In this document: one piece after another, positions 22,319 to 30,916 of the stretch
Numbering within the stretch: position 1 is the stretch's first letter
Layout: each line of letters starts with the position of its first letter
From: Verrucomicrobiota bacterium
Lineage (GTDB): Bacteria > Verrucomicrobiota > Verrucomicrobiia > Chthoniobacterales > Chthoniobacteraceae
DNA length: 64,000 nt
Reading direction: 5' to 3'
Assembly (NCBI GenBank): GCA_009885995.1
Contig: VFJQ01000029.1
Coordinates: 1-64,000 of the forward strand
The notes under the pieces: model-generated
What the model saw: only the letters and a program-made list of their open reading frames with translations
The model's database searches: none
What the model was told of the DNA's origin: nothing
Translations under genes and position numbers: made by a program

Positions 22319-23479
22319 ATGCGTTCCATCTGCCTCGCCCTCGCCCTCCTCGTTCTCTGCTCCCTGCGCGCCGTCGCGCATCCGATCCCGGACATCCCGG
22401 TGCAGGGCCACTTCGCCACCGGCGGCGCGGCGACGCTCTTCGTCGAGGTGGACCCGCGCTGCTTCGACCCCGACCCGAACGGCGCCGCCTCGCTCACGCA
22501 CGTCGTCTTCCGCAGCTACTCGGAGGAAGACCGCGCCGACCTGCGGCGCAAGGCCGACGCGCTGGTGCGGCGTAGCGTCGAGTTCTTCTTCGAGCCGCTC
22601 GGCCGCGTGCAACCCGAGTTCACTTTCACCTTCACCGGCAAGGGCCGCGCGCCGCTCGCCGCCGATGAAGACGTGGTCGTGCTCACCGGCGCGTGGAAGA
22701 CGAACGTCCCCGCCGGCATCAGCGGCTGGAAGATCCGCGCGCTCCCCGGCGAGAAGCTCGCCGTCGTCTTCCAAAATGTCATCGATGGCCAGACGCACCC
22801 GCGGCTGAACGTCCTCTTCCCCGGCGAGACCAGCTTCACGCTCGATCTCACCAGCCTCGCGAACGCTCAGCCCGCCGCGCCCGCGCCCGGTTCCGTCTCC
22901 GCCCATGGCTCCAGCCGCGACGCGTGGAGCACGCTGCGCAGCTTCTTCGTGCAAGGCTTCCTCCACGTCCTCCCCGAGGGGCTCGACCACATCCTCTTTG
23001 TCCTCGGCCTCTTCCTGCTCAGCCGCGCGTGGCGGCCGCTGCTGTGGCAAATCACCGCCTTCACCGTCGCGCATACCATCACGCTCGGGCTCGCCACGCT
23101 CGGCTACGTGAAGGTGCCCGCGAGCATTGTTGAGCCGATCATCGCCGCGAGCATCGCCGCCGTGGCGATCGAGAATATCTTCCACCCGCGCTACACCCCG
23201 TGGCGGCTGGTCATCGTCCTCGTCTTCGGCCTCATCCACGGCCTCGGCTTCGCCAACGCGCTGAGCGATCTCGATCTCCCGAAGACCTCGCTCGCCGTCG
23301 GCCTCATCGGCTTCAACCTCGGCGTCGAAGGCGGCCAGCTCGCCGTCGTCTCCCTCGCCTTCGCCGCCACCGCCTGGCTGCGCGATCCCGCGAGCTATCG
23401 CCGCTGGATCGTGATCCCCGGCTCCGCGCTCATCGCTGCGATGGGCCTATGGTGGACCGTGCAGCGCACGCTGCTCTGA
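22319..23479 (+). CDS. HupE/UreJ-like membrane protein with N-terminal periplasmic domain
   Basis: 386 residues. A signal peptide (MRSICLALALLVLCSLRAVA) ends at HPIPDI, a His-Pro N-terminus that could bind metal. A beta-rich periplasmic domain follows, and from about residue 200 there are six membrane segments. The membrane part begins FFVQGFLHVLPEGLDHILFVLGLF and continues FTVAHTITLGLA and VFGLIHGLGFANALSDL, the histidine-containing motifs of the HupE/UreJ family. Family members are thought to import nickel or cobalt. No hydrogenase or urease genes are visible nearby. Confidence 0.8.
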   Translation: MRSICLALALLVLCSLRAVAHPIPDIPVQGHFATGGAATLFVEVDPRCFDPDPNGAASLTHVVFRSYSEEDRADLRRKADALVRRSVEFFFEPLGRVQPEFTFTFTGKGRAPLAADEDVVVLTGAWKTNVPAGISGWKIRALPGEKLAVVFQNVIDGQTHPRLNVLFPGETSFTLDLTSLANAQPAAPAPGSVSAHGSSRDAWSTLRSFFVQGFLHVLPEGLDHILFVLGLFLLSRAWRPLLWQITAFTVAHTITLGLATLGYVKVPASIVEPIIAASIAAVAIENIFHPRYTPWRLVIVLVFGLIHGLGFANALSDLDLPKTSLAVGLIGFNLGVEGGQLAVVSLAFAATAWLRDPASYRRWIVIPGSALIAAMGLWWTVQRTLL

Positions 23480-23481
23480 GG

Positions 23482-23588
23482 GTGGAAGCGGCGCCCCGCC
23501 GCTTTGCTTGTGCCGACGACGCCCCGTCGCCGGATGCAGCGGCGAGGCGCCGCAGCCACCATCAAAGCGACGAGGGCGTCGCTTCCAC
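23482..23588. repeat. Inverted-repeat element B
   Basis: Imperfect arms of about 25 bases: 23482 to 23506 (starting GTGGAAGCGGCGCCCC) and 23563 to 23588 (ending GGCGTCGCTTCCAC), with an inner GC-rich palindrome. It starts 3 bases after the HupE-like stop codon and ends 4 bases before the stop of the convergent glycosyltransferase gene. It could serve as a bidirectional terminator, although no U-tract is present. The arm ends resemble elements A and C (TGGARCGC). Confidence 0.75.
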
Positions 23589-23592
23589 GGAC

Positions 23593-24663
23593 TCACCGCC
23601 CGCTCACGAACCGCGCGATTTGCAGCGCCGCATCCGGGCGGCTCAGCGCGCGGATGTTGTCGTGCCAGCGGCGCCATTCGCGGGCGCCATTCGCAAAGAG
23701 CCAGTCGATCTGCCCGGCGAGCGCATCGGGGGTGGGGCAGTGTGCGCCGCACGCGTGGTCGAAGAGGAGCTGCGCGTTGCCTTCCTCCTGTCCCGGCACG
23801 ACCTGCGTGATGAGCATCGGCGTCTGCGCGGCGATCGTCTCCTGCACCGCGGCGCCGCCGGCTTTGCCGATGAGGATGTGATGGGTCATCAGCAGCTCCG
23901 GCATGTGCGGCGTCCAGCCGTGGATCTCGATCGGGCGGCCCGCGGCGGCTTTCTCGATGCGCGCGCGCAGCTCTTCATCGCGGCCGACGGTGACGGTGAG
24001 ATGAATGCGCCGCATGAGCAGCAGCCGCGCGACGACATCCGGCGCGGTGTCCTTCGCCGCATTGATCATGAAAAGCACGCGCGCCCCGTCGCGGGGATCG
24101 GGCCGTTCGGGCCGGTCGGCGGCGAAGCGCGGCGGCACGGGAAAGCCGAGTTCGTGAATGCGCGCCGCAGGAACGCCCTGCTCGCGCATCACGTCGCCGG
24201 TCGCGGCATTCGCGACGATGTAGGTGTCGCTCGGCGCGCGATGCCATACGCGGTTGATCGTGATCGAGTCCGTCACGACCGTGTGCAGCGTGAACGGCCG
24301 GCCCGACGGGAAAAGTTTCGCGATGAGGTAGCTGTATGCCGGATACACGCTCACCACCGCTCGCGGCTGCTTCTCCGCGAGCAGCTCCGCGAGCTGCTGC
24401 TCCACGCGGCTGAGCAGCGGCAGCGAGAACTCAACGAGTGGGAAGCGATCGATGAGCCCGAAGAAGAAGGCCCACACATGCGGCGCGGTATTGATGAGCC
24501 ACAAATAATCGCGCCGCGAGCGATCGTAGCTCGCGCCCATCGCGGTGAAAGGGTCGGCGATTTCCGACTCGATACCGAGTTGCTGACACGCCGTGTGCAG
24601 GCCGCGCGCAGCAGCATTGTGGCCTTCGCCGTAACCGGCAGTGAGAATGAGGACGGGGCGCAT
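23593..24663 (-). CDS. MGDG-synthase/MurG-type glycosyltransferase (GT28-like)
   Basis: 356 residues. The N-terminus, RPVLILTAGYGEGHNAAARG, is the glycine-rich acceptor-lipid motif of monogalactosyldiacylglycerol synthase and UgtP-like diacylglycerol glucosyltransferases. The C-terminal half carries the nucleotide-sugar binding motif HHILIGKAGGAAVQETIAAQ and PGQEEGNAQLL. Such enzymes move a sugar from a nucleotide donor to diacylglycerol at the inner face of the membrane, here probably to make glycolipids. The start at 24663 begins directly with the conserved motif. It converges on the HupE-like gene and diverges from the ferritin-like gene. Confidence 0.8.
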   Translation of the reverse strand: MRPVLILTAGYGEGHNAAARGLHTACQQLGIESEIADPFTAMGASYDRSRRDYLWLINTAPHVWAFFFGLIDRFPLVEFSLPLLSRVEQQLAELLAEKQPRAVVSVYPAYSYLIAKLFPSGRPFTLHTVVTDSITINRVWHRAPSDTYIVANAATGDVMREQGVPAARIHELGFPVPPRFAADRPERPDPRDGARVLFMINAAKDTAPDVVARLLLMRRIHLTVTVGRDEELRARIEKAAAGRPIEIHGWTPHMPELLMTHHILIGKAGGAAVQETIAAQTPMLITQVVPGQEEGNAQLLFDHACGAHCPTPDALAGQIDWLFANGAREWRRWHDNIRALSRPDAALQIARFVSGR

Positions 24664-24770
24664 GGGAGGCGCGGAGAATGCACAGCCCCGGCCTGCTGTC
24701 ACGCCCTCGGCGCTCGCATGATGCAGTTTCGCCGCGGCTGCCGCGCTTGCTTCGCTGGCTGCGGCGGGCG

Positions 24771-25385
24771 ATGTCCCGACCCAGAATGAAGCTCGATCAT
24801 CCCGCGCTCGTGAAGCTGCTGCAGAGAGCCTACTCGGGAGAGAAGGCGGCGGCGTTTGCCTACATCGGCCATGCGCGTTCGCTGCGGGACCCCGCGGCGA
24901 AGGCGGCGGTGCGGCAGATCGAGGAGGATGAGTGGCAGCATCGCCAGAACCTCCGCGGGCTGATGGAGCGATACGAGGTGCCCGTGTCGCGCTGGCTGGA
25001 GGTGAAGCTGCACGTGATCGGGCGGCTCATCTCGGCGAGCTGCCATGTCATCGGGCGGTTCATGCCGTTCTTCTTCGCGGGGAAGCTCGAGAGCGGGAAC
25101 GTGTGCGAGTATTTCGTGATGCTGCGGCACTTCCACGCGCTGGGCATCCACGAGCACGACGCGATGCTCTATGAGATGGGGATGAAGGAGAAGGAGCACG
25201 AGGTTTACTTCCTCGAGCAGGTCAGGACGAGCCGGCTGCTGCCGCTCTTCCAGCGGCTCTTCTCGTGGGGAGCGGGCTCATCGCTGAATGATGTGGACCT
25301 CGAGAAAAAAGCCCCGGTGCAGGACGGGGCCGGCTATTGCCGGAACTACAAGGCGCAGAGCCGCGCTGCGCAGGACCAACGCTGA
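24771..25385 (+). CDS. Ferritin-like (COQ7-related) protein
   Basis: 204 residues. Helices carry E/H pairs of a di-iron four-helix bundle: AYSGEKAAAFAYIGHARSL, IEEDEWQHRQNLRGLM (ExxH), and GMKEKEHEVYFLEQV (ExxH). A central hydrophobic stretch (about residues 80 to 115) suggests membrane association, as in COQ7 quinone hydroxylases. A second ATG at 24786 (MKLDHPALVK) is also possible and begins nearer the conserved part. A role in quinone or lipid oxidation is inferred only from the fold. Confidence 0.6.
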   Translation: MSRPRMKLDHPALVKLLQRAYSGEKAAAFAYIGHARSLRDPAAKAAVRQIEEDEWQHRQNLRGLMERYEVPVSRWLEVKLHVIGRLISASCHVIGRFMPFFFAGKLESGNVCEYFVMLRHFHALGIHEHDAMLYEMGMKEKEHEVYFLEQVRTSRLLPLFQRLFSWGAGSSLNDVDLEKKAPVQDGAGYCRNYKAQSRAAQDQR

Positions 25386-25441
25386 GAACTTCCCATCTTC
25401 AGGCTAGCTGACTTTTCGGGCAACGTGTCGAGGCGCTACAG

Positions 25442-25915
25442 TTAGGCGTTTCCGGCGGTTGTATTGAGGTGTTCTGGATGTCGGGGCGCTGGTGCTCCGA
25501 CGGCCATCAACTGGGGCACGATTCTAGGATCGTTGCGAGGCATGCCAAGATCGTAGAGCGCGAGGTCGAGTGCGGTGCAGCCGTGCATATCGGTGGCAGT
25601 AATGTCGGCGCCAATGCTGAGTAAGTAGTCGATGAACTCGGAACGTCGGAACAGAACCGCGTGATGGATGCCGGTCTTTTGAGTGACGTCTCGTGCCTCG
25701 ATGTCTGCTCCGGCTGCTTTCAGAACTCGCGCTACGGCGATGTGACCCTTGCGGGCACACCAAATGAATGCAGTGAGGTTGTATTCGTCACGGGCGTTTG
25801 GGTCACCGCCGGCGCGAATGGCGTCGATTGCACGGTCTAAGTCGTCAACGCGCCCTTTGGCTGCCTTTATGACTTTCCGATCAGCGGGAGACATAGGAAA
25901 CGCCCAACTCCGCAT
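25442..25915 (-). CDS. Ankyrin-repeat protein
   Basis: 157 residues with about three ankyrin repeats. GDPNARDEYNLTAFIWCARK, GADIEARDVTQKTGIHHAVL and GADITATDMHGCTALDLALY show the repeat signature (D...G.TALH.A). These form a small protein-binding surface. There is no signal peptide or other domain. The gene is less GC-rich than its neighbours, which suggests transfer. The start could also be the in-frame ATG at 25894. Confidence 0.8.
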   Translation of the reverse strand: MRSWAFPMSPADRKVIKAAKGRVDDLDRAIDAIRAGGDPNARDEYNLTAFIWCARKGHIAVARVLKAAGADIEARDVTQKTGIHHAVLFRRSEFIDYLLSIGADITATDMHGCTALDLALYDLGMPRNDPRIVPQLMAVGAPAPRHPEHLNTTAGNA

Positions 25916-26123
25916 TCAGCGACGCGGAAAATTCGTCTGAAATCGGATTCGGTTCCATGGGGCTTCGGGTTGCTCGCATGAATCCAAGCCAGCGGCGAGA
26001 ACGAAGTGCACGGACTTGGGCCAGCCGCGAGCGGGGCCGCGGCGAGTTTCGCGCTTTCCTGCCACCCGATCCGGCAAACGCCTGTGGCGTTGCCGCAAAC
26101 TGGGAAGGCTTTGCCGCATCGGG

Positions 26124-26217
26124 CCGGCAGTCCGCGGCGAACCGCCGGCAGTCCGCGGCAAACCGCCGGCAGTCCGTGGCATCCGTTCGGCAGTCCGTGG
26201 CATCCGTTCGGCAGTTT
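26124..26217. repeat. 21-bp tandem repeat, about 4.5 copies
   Basis: Units CCGGCAGTCCGCGGCGAACCG (26124), the same with one change (26145), CCGGCAGTCCGTGGCATCCGT (26166) and TCGGCAGTCCGTGGCATCCGT (26187), then a partial copy. There are two sequence variants, two copies each. There are no unique spacers, so this is not a CRISPR array. Confidence 0.85.
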
Positions 26218-26218
26218 C

Positions 26219-26342
26219 ACGGTGGAACGCGCGCTCCGAGCGCGTTTTCCCAGCGGCCTGCTTCGCCGCAGGCGAAGCCATTCTTCGCGGGCCGCGCCTG
26301 TGTCGTGGTTCGACAACGCGCTCGGAGCGCGCGTTCCACCGT
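26219..26342. repeat. Inverted-repeat element C, 28-bp arms
   Basis: Arms 26219 to 26246 (starting ACGGTGGAACGCGCGC) and 26315 to 26342 are reverse complements across 28 bases. Inside are 68 bases with a second, smaller GC hairpin. The arms share their outer TGGARCGC-type sequence with elements A and B. It lies 46 bases beyond the fabF stop on the minus strand. Confidence 0.85.
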
Positions 26343-26388
26343 TGCGCGGCTGGATTTTCCAAGCTCCCGCGGCGACGGGGCGAGGGCT

Positions 26389-27639
26389 TTAGCCCTCGAA
26401 GGCCCGCACGCACAACGTCACGTTGTGCCCGCCGAAGCCGAAGCTGTTGTTGAGCGTGACCTTCACCTTCTTCTCCCGCGCGGTGTGCGGGGTGAAGTCG
26501 AGGTCGCACTCTTCACCGGGGTTATCGAGGTTGATCGTCGGCGGGATGATGCCGGTCTCGATCACTTTCGCGCACACGACGGTCTCGACCACGCCGGCGG
26601 CGCCGAGCAGGTGGCCGGTCATCGATTTGGTGCTGCTGACGGTGAGGCCGTTCTTGGCGAAGTCGCCGAAGACCGCCTTCACCGCGCGCACCTCGGCGAT
26701 GTCGCCGACGGGGGTGCTCGTGCCGTGTGCGTTCACGTAATCGATCTGCTCGGGATTCACGCCCGCGAGCTGCATCGCGCGGCGCATCGAGCGCTGGGCC
26801 TGCTCGTGGTTCGGCAGCGGGGCGCTCATGTGGAAGGCGTCGGCGGTGAGGCTGTAGCCGGCGATCTCCGCGTAGATGCGTGCGCCGCGGGCCAGCGCGT
26901 GCTCGAGCAGTTCGATCACGACGATGCCCGCGCCTTCACCCATCACGAAACCGTCGCGGTCCTTGTCCCACGGACGGCTGGCGCGCGTGGGGTCGTCGTT
27001 GCGCGTCGAGAGCGCCTTCATCGCCGCGAAGCCGCCGATGCCGAGCGGGACGATCGCTGCTTCACTGCCGCCGGCGACGAACGCATCCGCCTCTCCGTCG
27101 CGGATCATGCGCCACGCTTCGCCGATCGAGTGCGCGCTGGTGGCGCACGCGGAGACGGGCGCGTAGTTCGGGCCCTGCAGGCCGTATTCCATGGAGACGA
27201 TGCCGCTGGCCATGTTCACGATGAGGCTCGGGATCATGAACGGCGAAAGCCGCGACGGCCCCCGCTGCATGAGCACGGTGTGCTGGTCCTCGGTCGTTTT
27301 CAGTCCGCCGATGCCGCTGCCGACGATGCAGCCGAAGCGTTCCGGATCGCCGATCGGCCCGGTGAGCCCGGCGTCGGCCATCGCGCACTTTGCAGCTCCG
27401 ACGGCGAGGTGCGTGAAGCGATCCGTGCGGTTCACGTCCTTGGGCGTCTTGAACTGCGACTGCGCGTGGAAATCGCGCACTTCTGCGGCGATGCGGCATT
27501 TGTATTCGGTCACGTCGAAGTGCGTGATCGGCCCGACACCGCTGACCCCGTTGATCAGGTTGTTCCAGAACGTGGTGATATCGTTGCCCACGGGCGTGGT
27601 GACGCCCATTCCTGTGATGACGACGCGGCGTTGGCTCAT
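26389..27639 (-). CDS. fabF: 3-oxoacyl-[acyl-carrier-protein] synthase II
   Basis: 416 residues, the usual FabF length. The catalytic triad is C165 (PVSACATSAH), H305 (NAHGTSTPVGD) and H343 (KSMTGHLLGAAG), with K338 just before. The N-terminus VVITGMGVTTPVGN and the C-terminus NSFGFGGHNVTL are typical of KAS II. It condenses malonyl-ACP with acyl-ACP in fatty-acid elongation. No acpP is directly upstream, which differs from many bacteria. Confidence 0.96.
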   Translation of the reverse strand: MSQRRVVITGMGVTTPVGNDITTFWNNLINGVSGVGPITHFDVTEYKCRIAAEVRDFHAQSQFKTPKDVNRTDRFTHLAVGAAKCAMADAGLTGPIGDPERFGCIVGSGIGGLKTTEDQHTVLMQRGPSRLSPFMIPSLIVNMASGIVSMEYGLQGPNYAPVSACATSAHSIGEAWRMIRDGEADAFVAGGSEAAIVPLGIGGFAAMKALSTRNDDPTRASRPWDKDRDGFVMGEGAGIVVIELLEHALARGARIYAEIAGYSLTADAFHMSAPLPNHEQAQRSMRRAMQLAGVNPEQIDYVNAHGTSTPVGDIAEVRAVKAVFGDFAKNGLTVSSTKSMTGHLLGAAGVVETVVCAKVIETGIIPPTINLDNPGEECDLDFTPHTAREKKVKVTLNNSFGFGGHNVTLCVRAFEG

Positions 27640-27696
27640 GGTGCGAAAAAGGGCGGGTAGGGGAGCGCGGAACCCCTAAGCGGGCAAGGGAAAGTG

Positions 27697-27768
27697 TGTG
27701 GGCAGGGGGCAGGAGACAGGGGACAGGGGTCAGCCCTGCTGCCTGCCTCCTGCCTCCTGCCTCCTGAG
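27697..27768. repeat. Low-complexity CAGGGG/CCTGC palindromic repeat
   Basis: A purine-rich half (GGGGGCAGGAGACAGGGGAC from 27705) is followed by a pyrimidine-rich half (GCCTGCCTCCTGCCTCCTGC from 27740). Together they can fold into a long imperfect hairpin. It fills the 129-base gap between the lipoprotein gene and fabF, just after the stop codon of the lipoprotein gene on the minus strand. Confidence 0.6.
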
Positions 27769-28206
27769 CTACCGCCGCTGCTGGAGCAGGCCGTATTCGG
27801 AACGCAGACTGCGCACTTCGCTGTCGAGTGAGCGCACTTCGCTCTCGCTGATGTCGCTGCTGCCGCGCGTCTCGACAATGCGCGCGCGCACGCTGCTCGT
27901 GCGCCCGCCGCCGCCCGCGCGATCGACTTCATCGAGCTGCGAAAGCATGCGGTTGAGTTGGCCGCGCTGCCGGCTGATCTCCGCGGCGTTGCTCCGGCTC
28001 TCGGCTTGCAGGCCGCCCGTCTCCGAGCGAGCCGAAGACGTGCGTCCGCGTTCGAGCGACACGGCGTCATTCAGCGCGCCCTGCCGCTGCTTCGCCTTGC
28101 CTTCGCTCCAGCCGAAAAGCCCGCCTTGTGTGGGATCGCCCGTGGTTTCGCAAGCGGTGAGCGCGAGCGCGGCGATGGTGCCGGTGAGGATGAGGTGCGG
28201 TTTCAT
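27769..28206 (-). CDS. Coiled-coil lipoprotein
   Basis: 145 residues. A lipoprotein signal peptide ends with LALTACETTG (lipobox LTAC). The rest is Arg/Ser/Glu-rich, with heptad-like helices (ISRQRGQLNRMLSQLDEVDR, and EVRSLDSEVRSLRSEYGLLQ). It starts 2 bases after the stop of the glycine-zipper lipoprotein gene, so the two are cotranscribed and may work together in the outer membrane. No specific function is known. Confidence 0.75.
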   Translation of the reverse strand: MKPHLILTGTIAALALTACETTGDPTQGGLFGWSEGKAKQRQGALNDAVSLERGRTSSARSETGGLQAESRSNAAEISRQRGQLNRMLSQLDEVDRAGGGGRTSSVRARIVETRGSSDISESEVRSLDSEVRSLRSEYGLLQQRR

Positions 28207-28207
28207 G

Positions 28208-28882
28208 TTAGCGGGCGGCGGTGGCGAGTTCCTGCTTCACGCCGTTCATCTGGCTGATCTGCGATTGGAGGATCTTCTTCTCCTGCTGGAGGGAGTTGTA
28301 TTCGGTCTGAAGCTGCGATTTGTCGGCCCCGGCCGGCGCGGAACTGAGCGTATCCTTCGCTTCGACGAGCACGGCGTCCTTGCGCTTCAGCTCGCTGTTC
28401 GAGCGCGAGATGTTCGCGTCGAGGTTCTGCTCCAGCCGCGACGCGTCACCGCGCACATTCTGCCCGGACCGCTTCGCGGCTTTGATGCTGGCGAGCTCGG
28501 AGCGCTGGGAGGAGATGTTCTTCCGCAGGCTCGCATTGTAAGACTCCGCGCTCTGCCGTTCGCTGCGCGCTTCGCTGATCATCCCGCGCAGCCGCGCTTC
28601 CTCCGACGCGTAGCCCGTCTTCTTTTTCGCGACGTGCGAGCCGTAAGCGTGGCCCGCGACTCCGCCCGCTGCGCCGCCGACAGCGGCGCCGGTCACGATG
28701 GAGCGCGTGCCGCCGCCCGTCGCCGCGCCGATGAGCCCGCCGAGGATCGCACCGCCGACGGCACCCGCGAGCGTGCCTTCGGTCTTGGTGCGTTGCGTGT
28801 CGTCCTTGATGTTGGCGCAACCGCTGACGAGCAGCGAGCCGGCGCAGAGGAGTGAGGTGGCTTGGAGGATGCGGGTGTTCAT
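28208..28882 (-). CDS. Glycine-zipper lipoprotein with coiled coil
   Basis: 224 residues. The signal ends in SLLVSGCANIK (lipobox VSGC). A glycine-zipper segment follows (AGAVGGAILGGLIGAATGGG and GAAVGGAAGGVAGHAYGSH), as in outer-membrane lipoproteins of the SlyB/OmpA-associated kind. Then come about 130 residues of coiled coil. It could insert into or tether the outer membrane. It is the first gene of a two-gene unit with the coiled-coil lipoprotein. Confidence 0.8.
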   Translation of the reverse strand: MNTRILQATSLLCAGSLLVSGCANIKDDTQRTKTEGTLAGAVGGAILGGLIGAATGGGTRSIVTGAAVGGAAGGVAGHAYGSHVAKKKTGYASEEARLRGMISEARSERQSAESYNASLRKNISSQRSELASIKAAKRSGQNVRGDASRLEQNLDANISRSNSELKRKDAVLVEAKDTLSSAPAGADKSQLQTEYNSLQQEKKILQSQISQMNGVKQELATAAR

Positions 28883-28933
28883 AGTTGGATGGTTGCGGGT
28901 TCGGTTGAAATCGGGCGGCAGATTGCCGGGTGG

Positions 28934-30823
28934 TCAGTCTTTTTGCAATGCCTTGAGTTCATCGCGGAAGCCGCCGTCCACGCGCGTATCGAATGGCTGG
29001 ACCTTGAGCACATGCCGCCGCAGGAGCTGCGCGACCTTGGTGCGCCAGCCAATGCCGGCGCTGGAGACTTCGTCTTCGAGCTTGTCGAAGGCCGCGCGCA
29101 GCGTGTCGGGATCGACTTTACCGAGCCGCTTGGCCGCGAGCAGGTAGGCCGTTTCCGCGTCGATGATGCCGCGCTCGATCGCATCCTCGGACCGGCGGTA
29201 TTGCTCGATGTCCTCGGGTTTGAAGTTCGGCCGCGCCTGCACGACCGCGATCAATTGCTGGTTCACTTCCGCGTTGTGCAGCATCCGCGAGAGCTGCTCC
29301 GCGGCATCCTGTGCGAGGTGCGCTTCGCGAAGCACCGTGGCCGGGTCGCTCGCGATCGAACTCGGCGACGGCGGCGGAGTCGAAGGCGTCGGCACGATGT
29401 CGGTCTGCGTGACGACCGCCGGCGTGTCGCGTTTCGCGAGGAGCTTCTTGCCCCAGCGATTGAACGCGTAGCCCGCGCCGAGCGCGACGACGATGAGGAA
29501 GACCAGTCCGACGACCGCCACGAGGATCGGACCCATCGAGGTGGGCTTCGGACGCGCGGGCGCCTCGACAGGCGGTGGCTGCGCCGGCCTCGGCGGGATC
29601 GTCGGCGGCAGCGCCATCGACGGCTTGGGAATCGCCGGCGGCGGCACAGGGGGCGGCGCCATCGGCGGCACGGTGGGCAGATTCGCCGAAGGTGGCGTCG
29701 TGGCCTTCGCTGCCGCCGACGAGGGCGGGCGGGTCGGAGGCGGAGGCGCGATGTCCGGCGATGCGGCCATCGTCGCGTCGAACGAACTTTCATCGATCGC
29801 GAGTCCGAGCTGATCGCGCAGCCCGCGCATGCTCGTCGGGCGCTGTTCGGCATCTTTCGCGAGCATCGATTCGAGCAGCGCGGAGATGCGCGGCGGGAGC
29901 CACGCGAGTTTTTCCATCGGCGGCGGCTGCACGAGGTGCTGCGTGACCACGCGCGTGAGCGAACCCTCGAACAGCGGCTTGCCCGTGAGCATGAACCACA
30001 GCGTGACGCCGAGGGAGTAGATGTCGGAGCGGAAATCGACGGGGCGATCCTCGAGTTGCTCGGGCGAGGCGAAGTGCGCCGTGCCCACGAAGCCGTGCCG
30101 ATCCGACGCGACCGTGAGATCCGCCGCCGCGCTGTCCGCCCCGGTGTGCTTCGCAAGGCCGAAGTCGATCACCTTCACCGTGAACTCGTCCGGCACACGC
30201 CCGGTGACCATGAGGTTCGAGGGCTTGATGTCGCGATGCACGACCGAGTGATCCTGCGCGACGACGAGCGCGGCGGTGACTTGCTGGGTGATCTCCAGCG
30301 CGAGCTTCAGTTCCAGCGGCCCGCGCCGCTCGATGAGCTGATGCACGGTCTGCCCGTCGCAAAACTCCATCGCGTAAAAGTGCGTCTCGCCCACACGGCC
30401 GAGGCGCAGGACGGACGCGATATTCCCGTGCCGCAGCTTCGCCGCCGAGCGCGCCTCGCGCAGGAAGCGCTCCGCCGCGTCGCGATTGCCGAGCGCGTTC
30501 GGGCTGATGACTTTCAGCGCCACCGGGACCTGCAGGTCCGCATCGATCGCCTTATAAGTGATGCCCATCGCACCGCGCCCGAGTTCCCACAGCGTGCCGT
30601 CGGCCTTGCGCAGGATTTCGTAGCTCTCGAACCGCTCCGGCAACTGACCCGGCGCGAGCGGTGGTGGCATGGGCTGCGATTCACCGGCGCTGATCGGCCC
30701 GCCCGGGAAGCCGCCCGTGCCCGCGAGCCCGCTGCCCGCCGCCGAGTCCGTCAGCGCACCGCCGCAGCGCGTGCAGACTCGGGCCGCGGGCAAATTTTCT
30801 GTCTGGCAGGCAGGACAACGCAT
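28934..30823 (-). CDS. Ser/Thr protein kinase with N-terminal zinc ribbon and one TM segment
   Basis: 629 residues. A CPAC...CTRC zinc ribbon (Cys 3, 6, 17, 20) is followed by a Hanks-type kinase domain: glycine loop LGRGAMGITYKA (82 to 92), catalytic Lys 104 (VALKV), HRDIKPSN (196 to 203), DFG (220 to 222) and SPEQ. Then comes a Pro-rich linker of about 90 residues, a transmembrane helix (PILVAVVGLVFLIVVALGAG) and about 170 periplasmic residues with helical content. Many such kinases occur in the PVC group, often in partnership with ECF sigma factors. The start at 30823 is chosen because the zinc ribbon begins there. Confidence 0.9.
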   Translation of the reverse strand: MRCPACQTENLPAARVCTRCGGALTDSAAGSGLAGTGGFPGGPISAGESQPMPPPLAPGQLPERFESYEILRKADGTLWELGRGAMGITYKAIDADLQVPVALKVISPNALGNRDAAERFLREARSAAKLRHGNIASVLRLGRVGETHFYAMEFCDGQTVHQLIERRGPLELKLALEITQQVTAALVVAQDHSVVHRDIKPSNLMVTGRVPDEFTVKVIDFGLAKHTGADSAAADLTVASDRHGFVGTAHFASPEQLEDRPVDFRSDIYSLGVTLWFMLTGKPLFEGSLTRVVTQHLVQPPPMEKLAWLPPRISALLESMLAKDAEQRPTSMRGLRDQLGLAIDESSFDATMAASPDIAPPPPTRPPSSAAAKATTPPSANLPTVPPMAPPPVPPPAIPKPSMALPPTIPPRPAQPPPVEAPARPKPTSMGPILVAVVGLVFLIVVALGAGYAFNRWGKKLLAKRDTPAVVTQTDIVPTPSTPPPSPSSIASDPATVLREAHLAQDAAEQLSRMLHNAEVNQQLIAVVQARPNFKPEDIEQYRRSEDAIERGIIDAETAYLLAAKRLGKVDPDTLRAAFDKLEDEVSSAGIGWRTKVAQLLRRHVLKVQPFDTRVDGGFRDELKALQKD

Positions 30824-30916
30824 GAGAAGGGCGCGAACGAACCGTCTCGCCCGCCTGCGCGCAAGTCCGGAGCGAAGCATTGCGCACCGCGCCGGCACTC
30901 CTACACTCCCGCGCCC

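Larger units (their letters stand above)
25916..26388. other. Repeat-rich intergenic region between ankyrin gene and fabF
   Basis: 473 bases without a believable gene. It holds a 21-bp tandem repeat (26124 to about 26217) followed directly by inverted-repeat element C (26219 to 26342). Several open frames cross it, but they translate into low-complexity peptides (RRQSAAN, RQSVASV) and are not supported. fabF transcription ends into this region. Confidence 0.6.

Noticed and set aside
26124..26217. CRISPR-like direct repeats
   Set aside because: The repeats are 21 bp and contiguous with no spacers, and no cas genes are present.
25957..27660. 567-codon plus-strand frame over repeats and fabF
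   Set aside because: It runs through repeat C and antisense to fabF and has no protein-like features.
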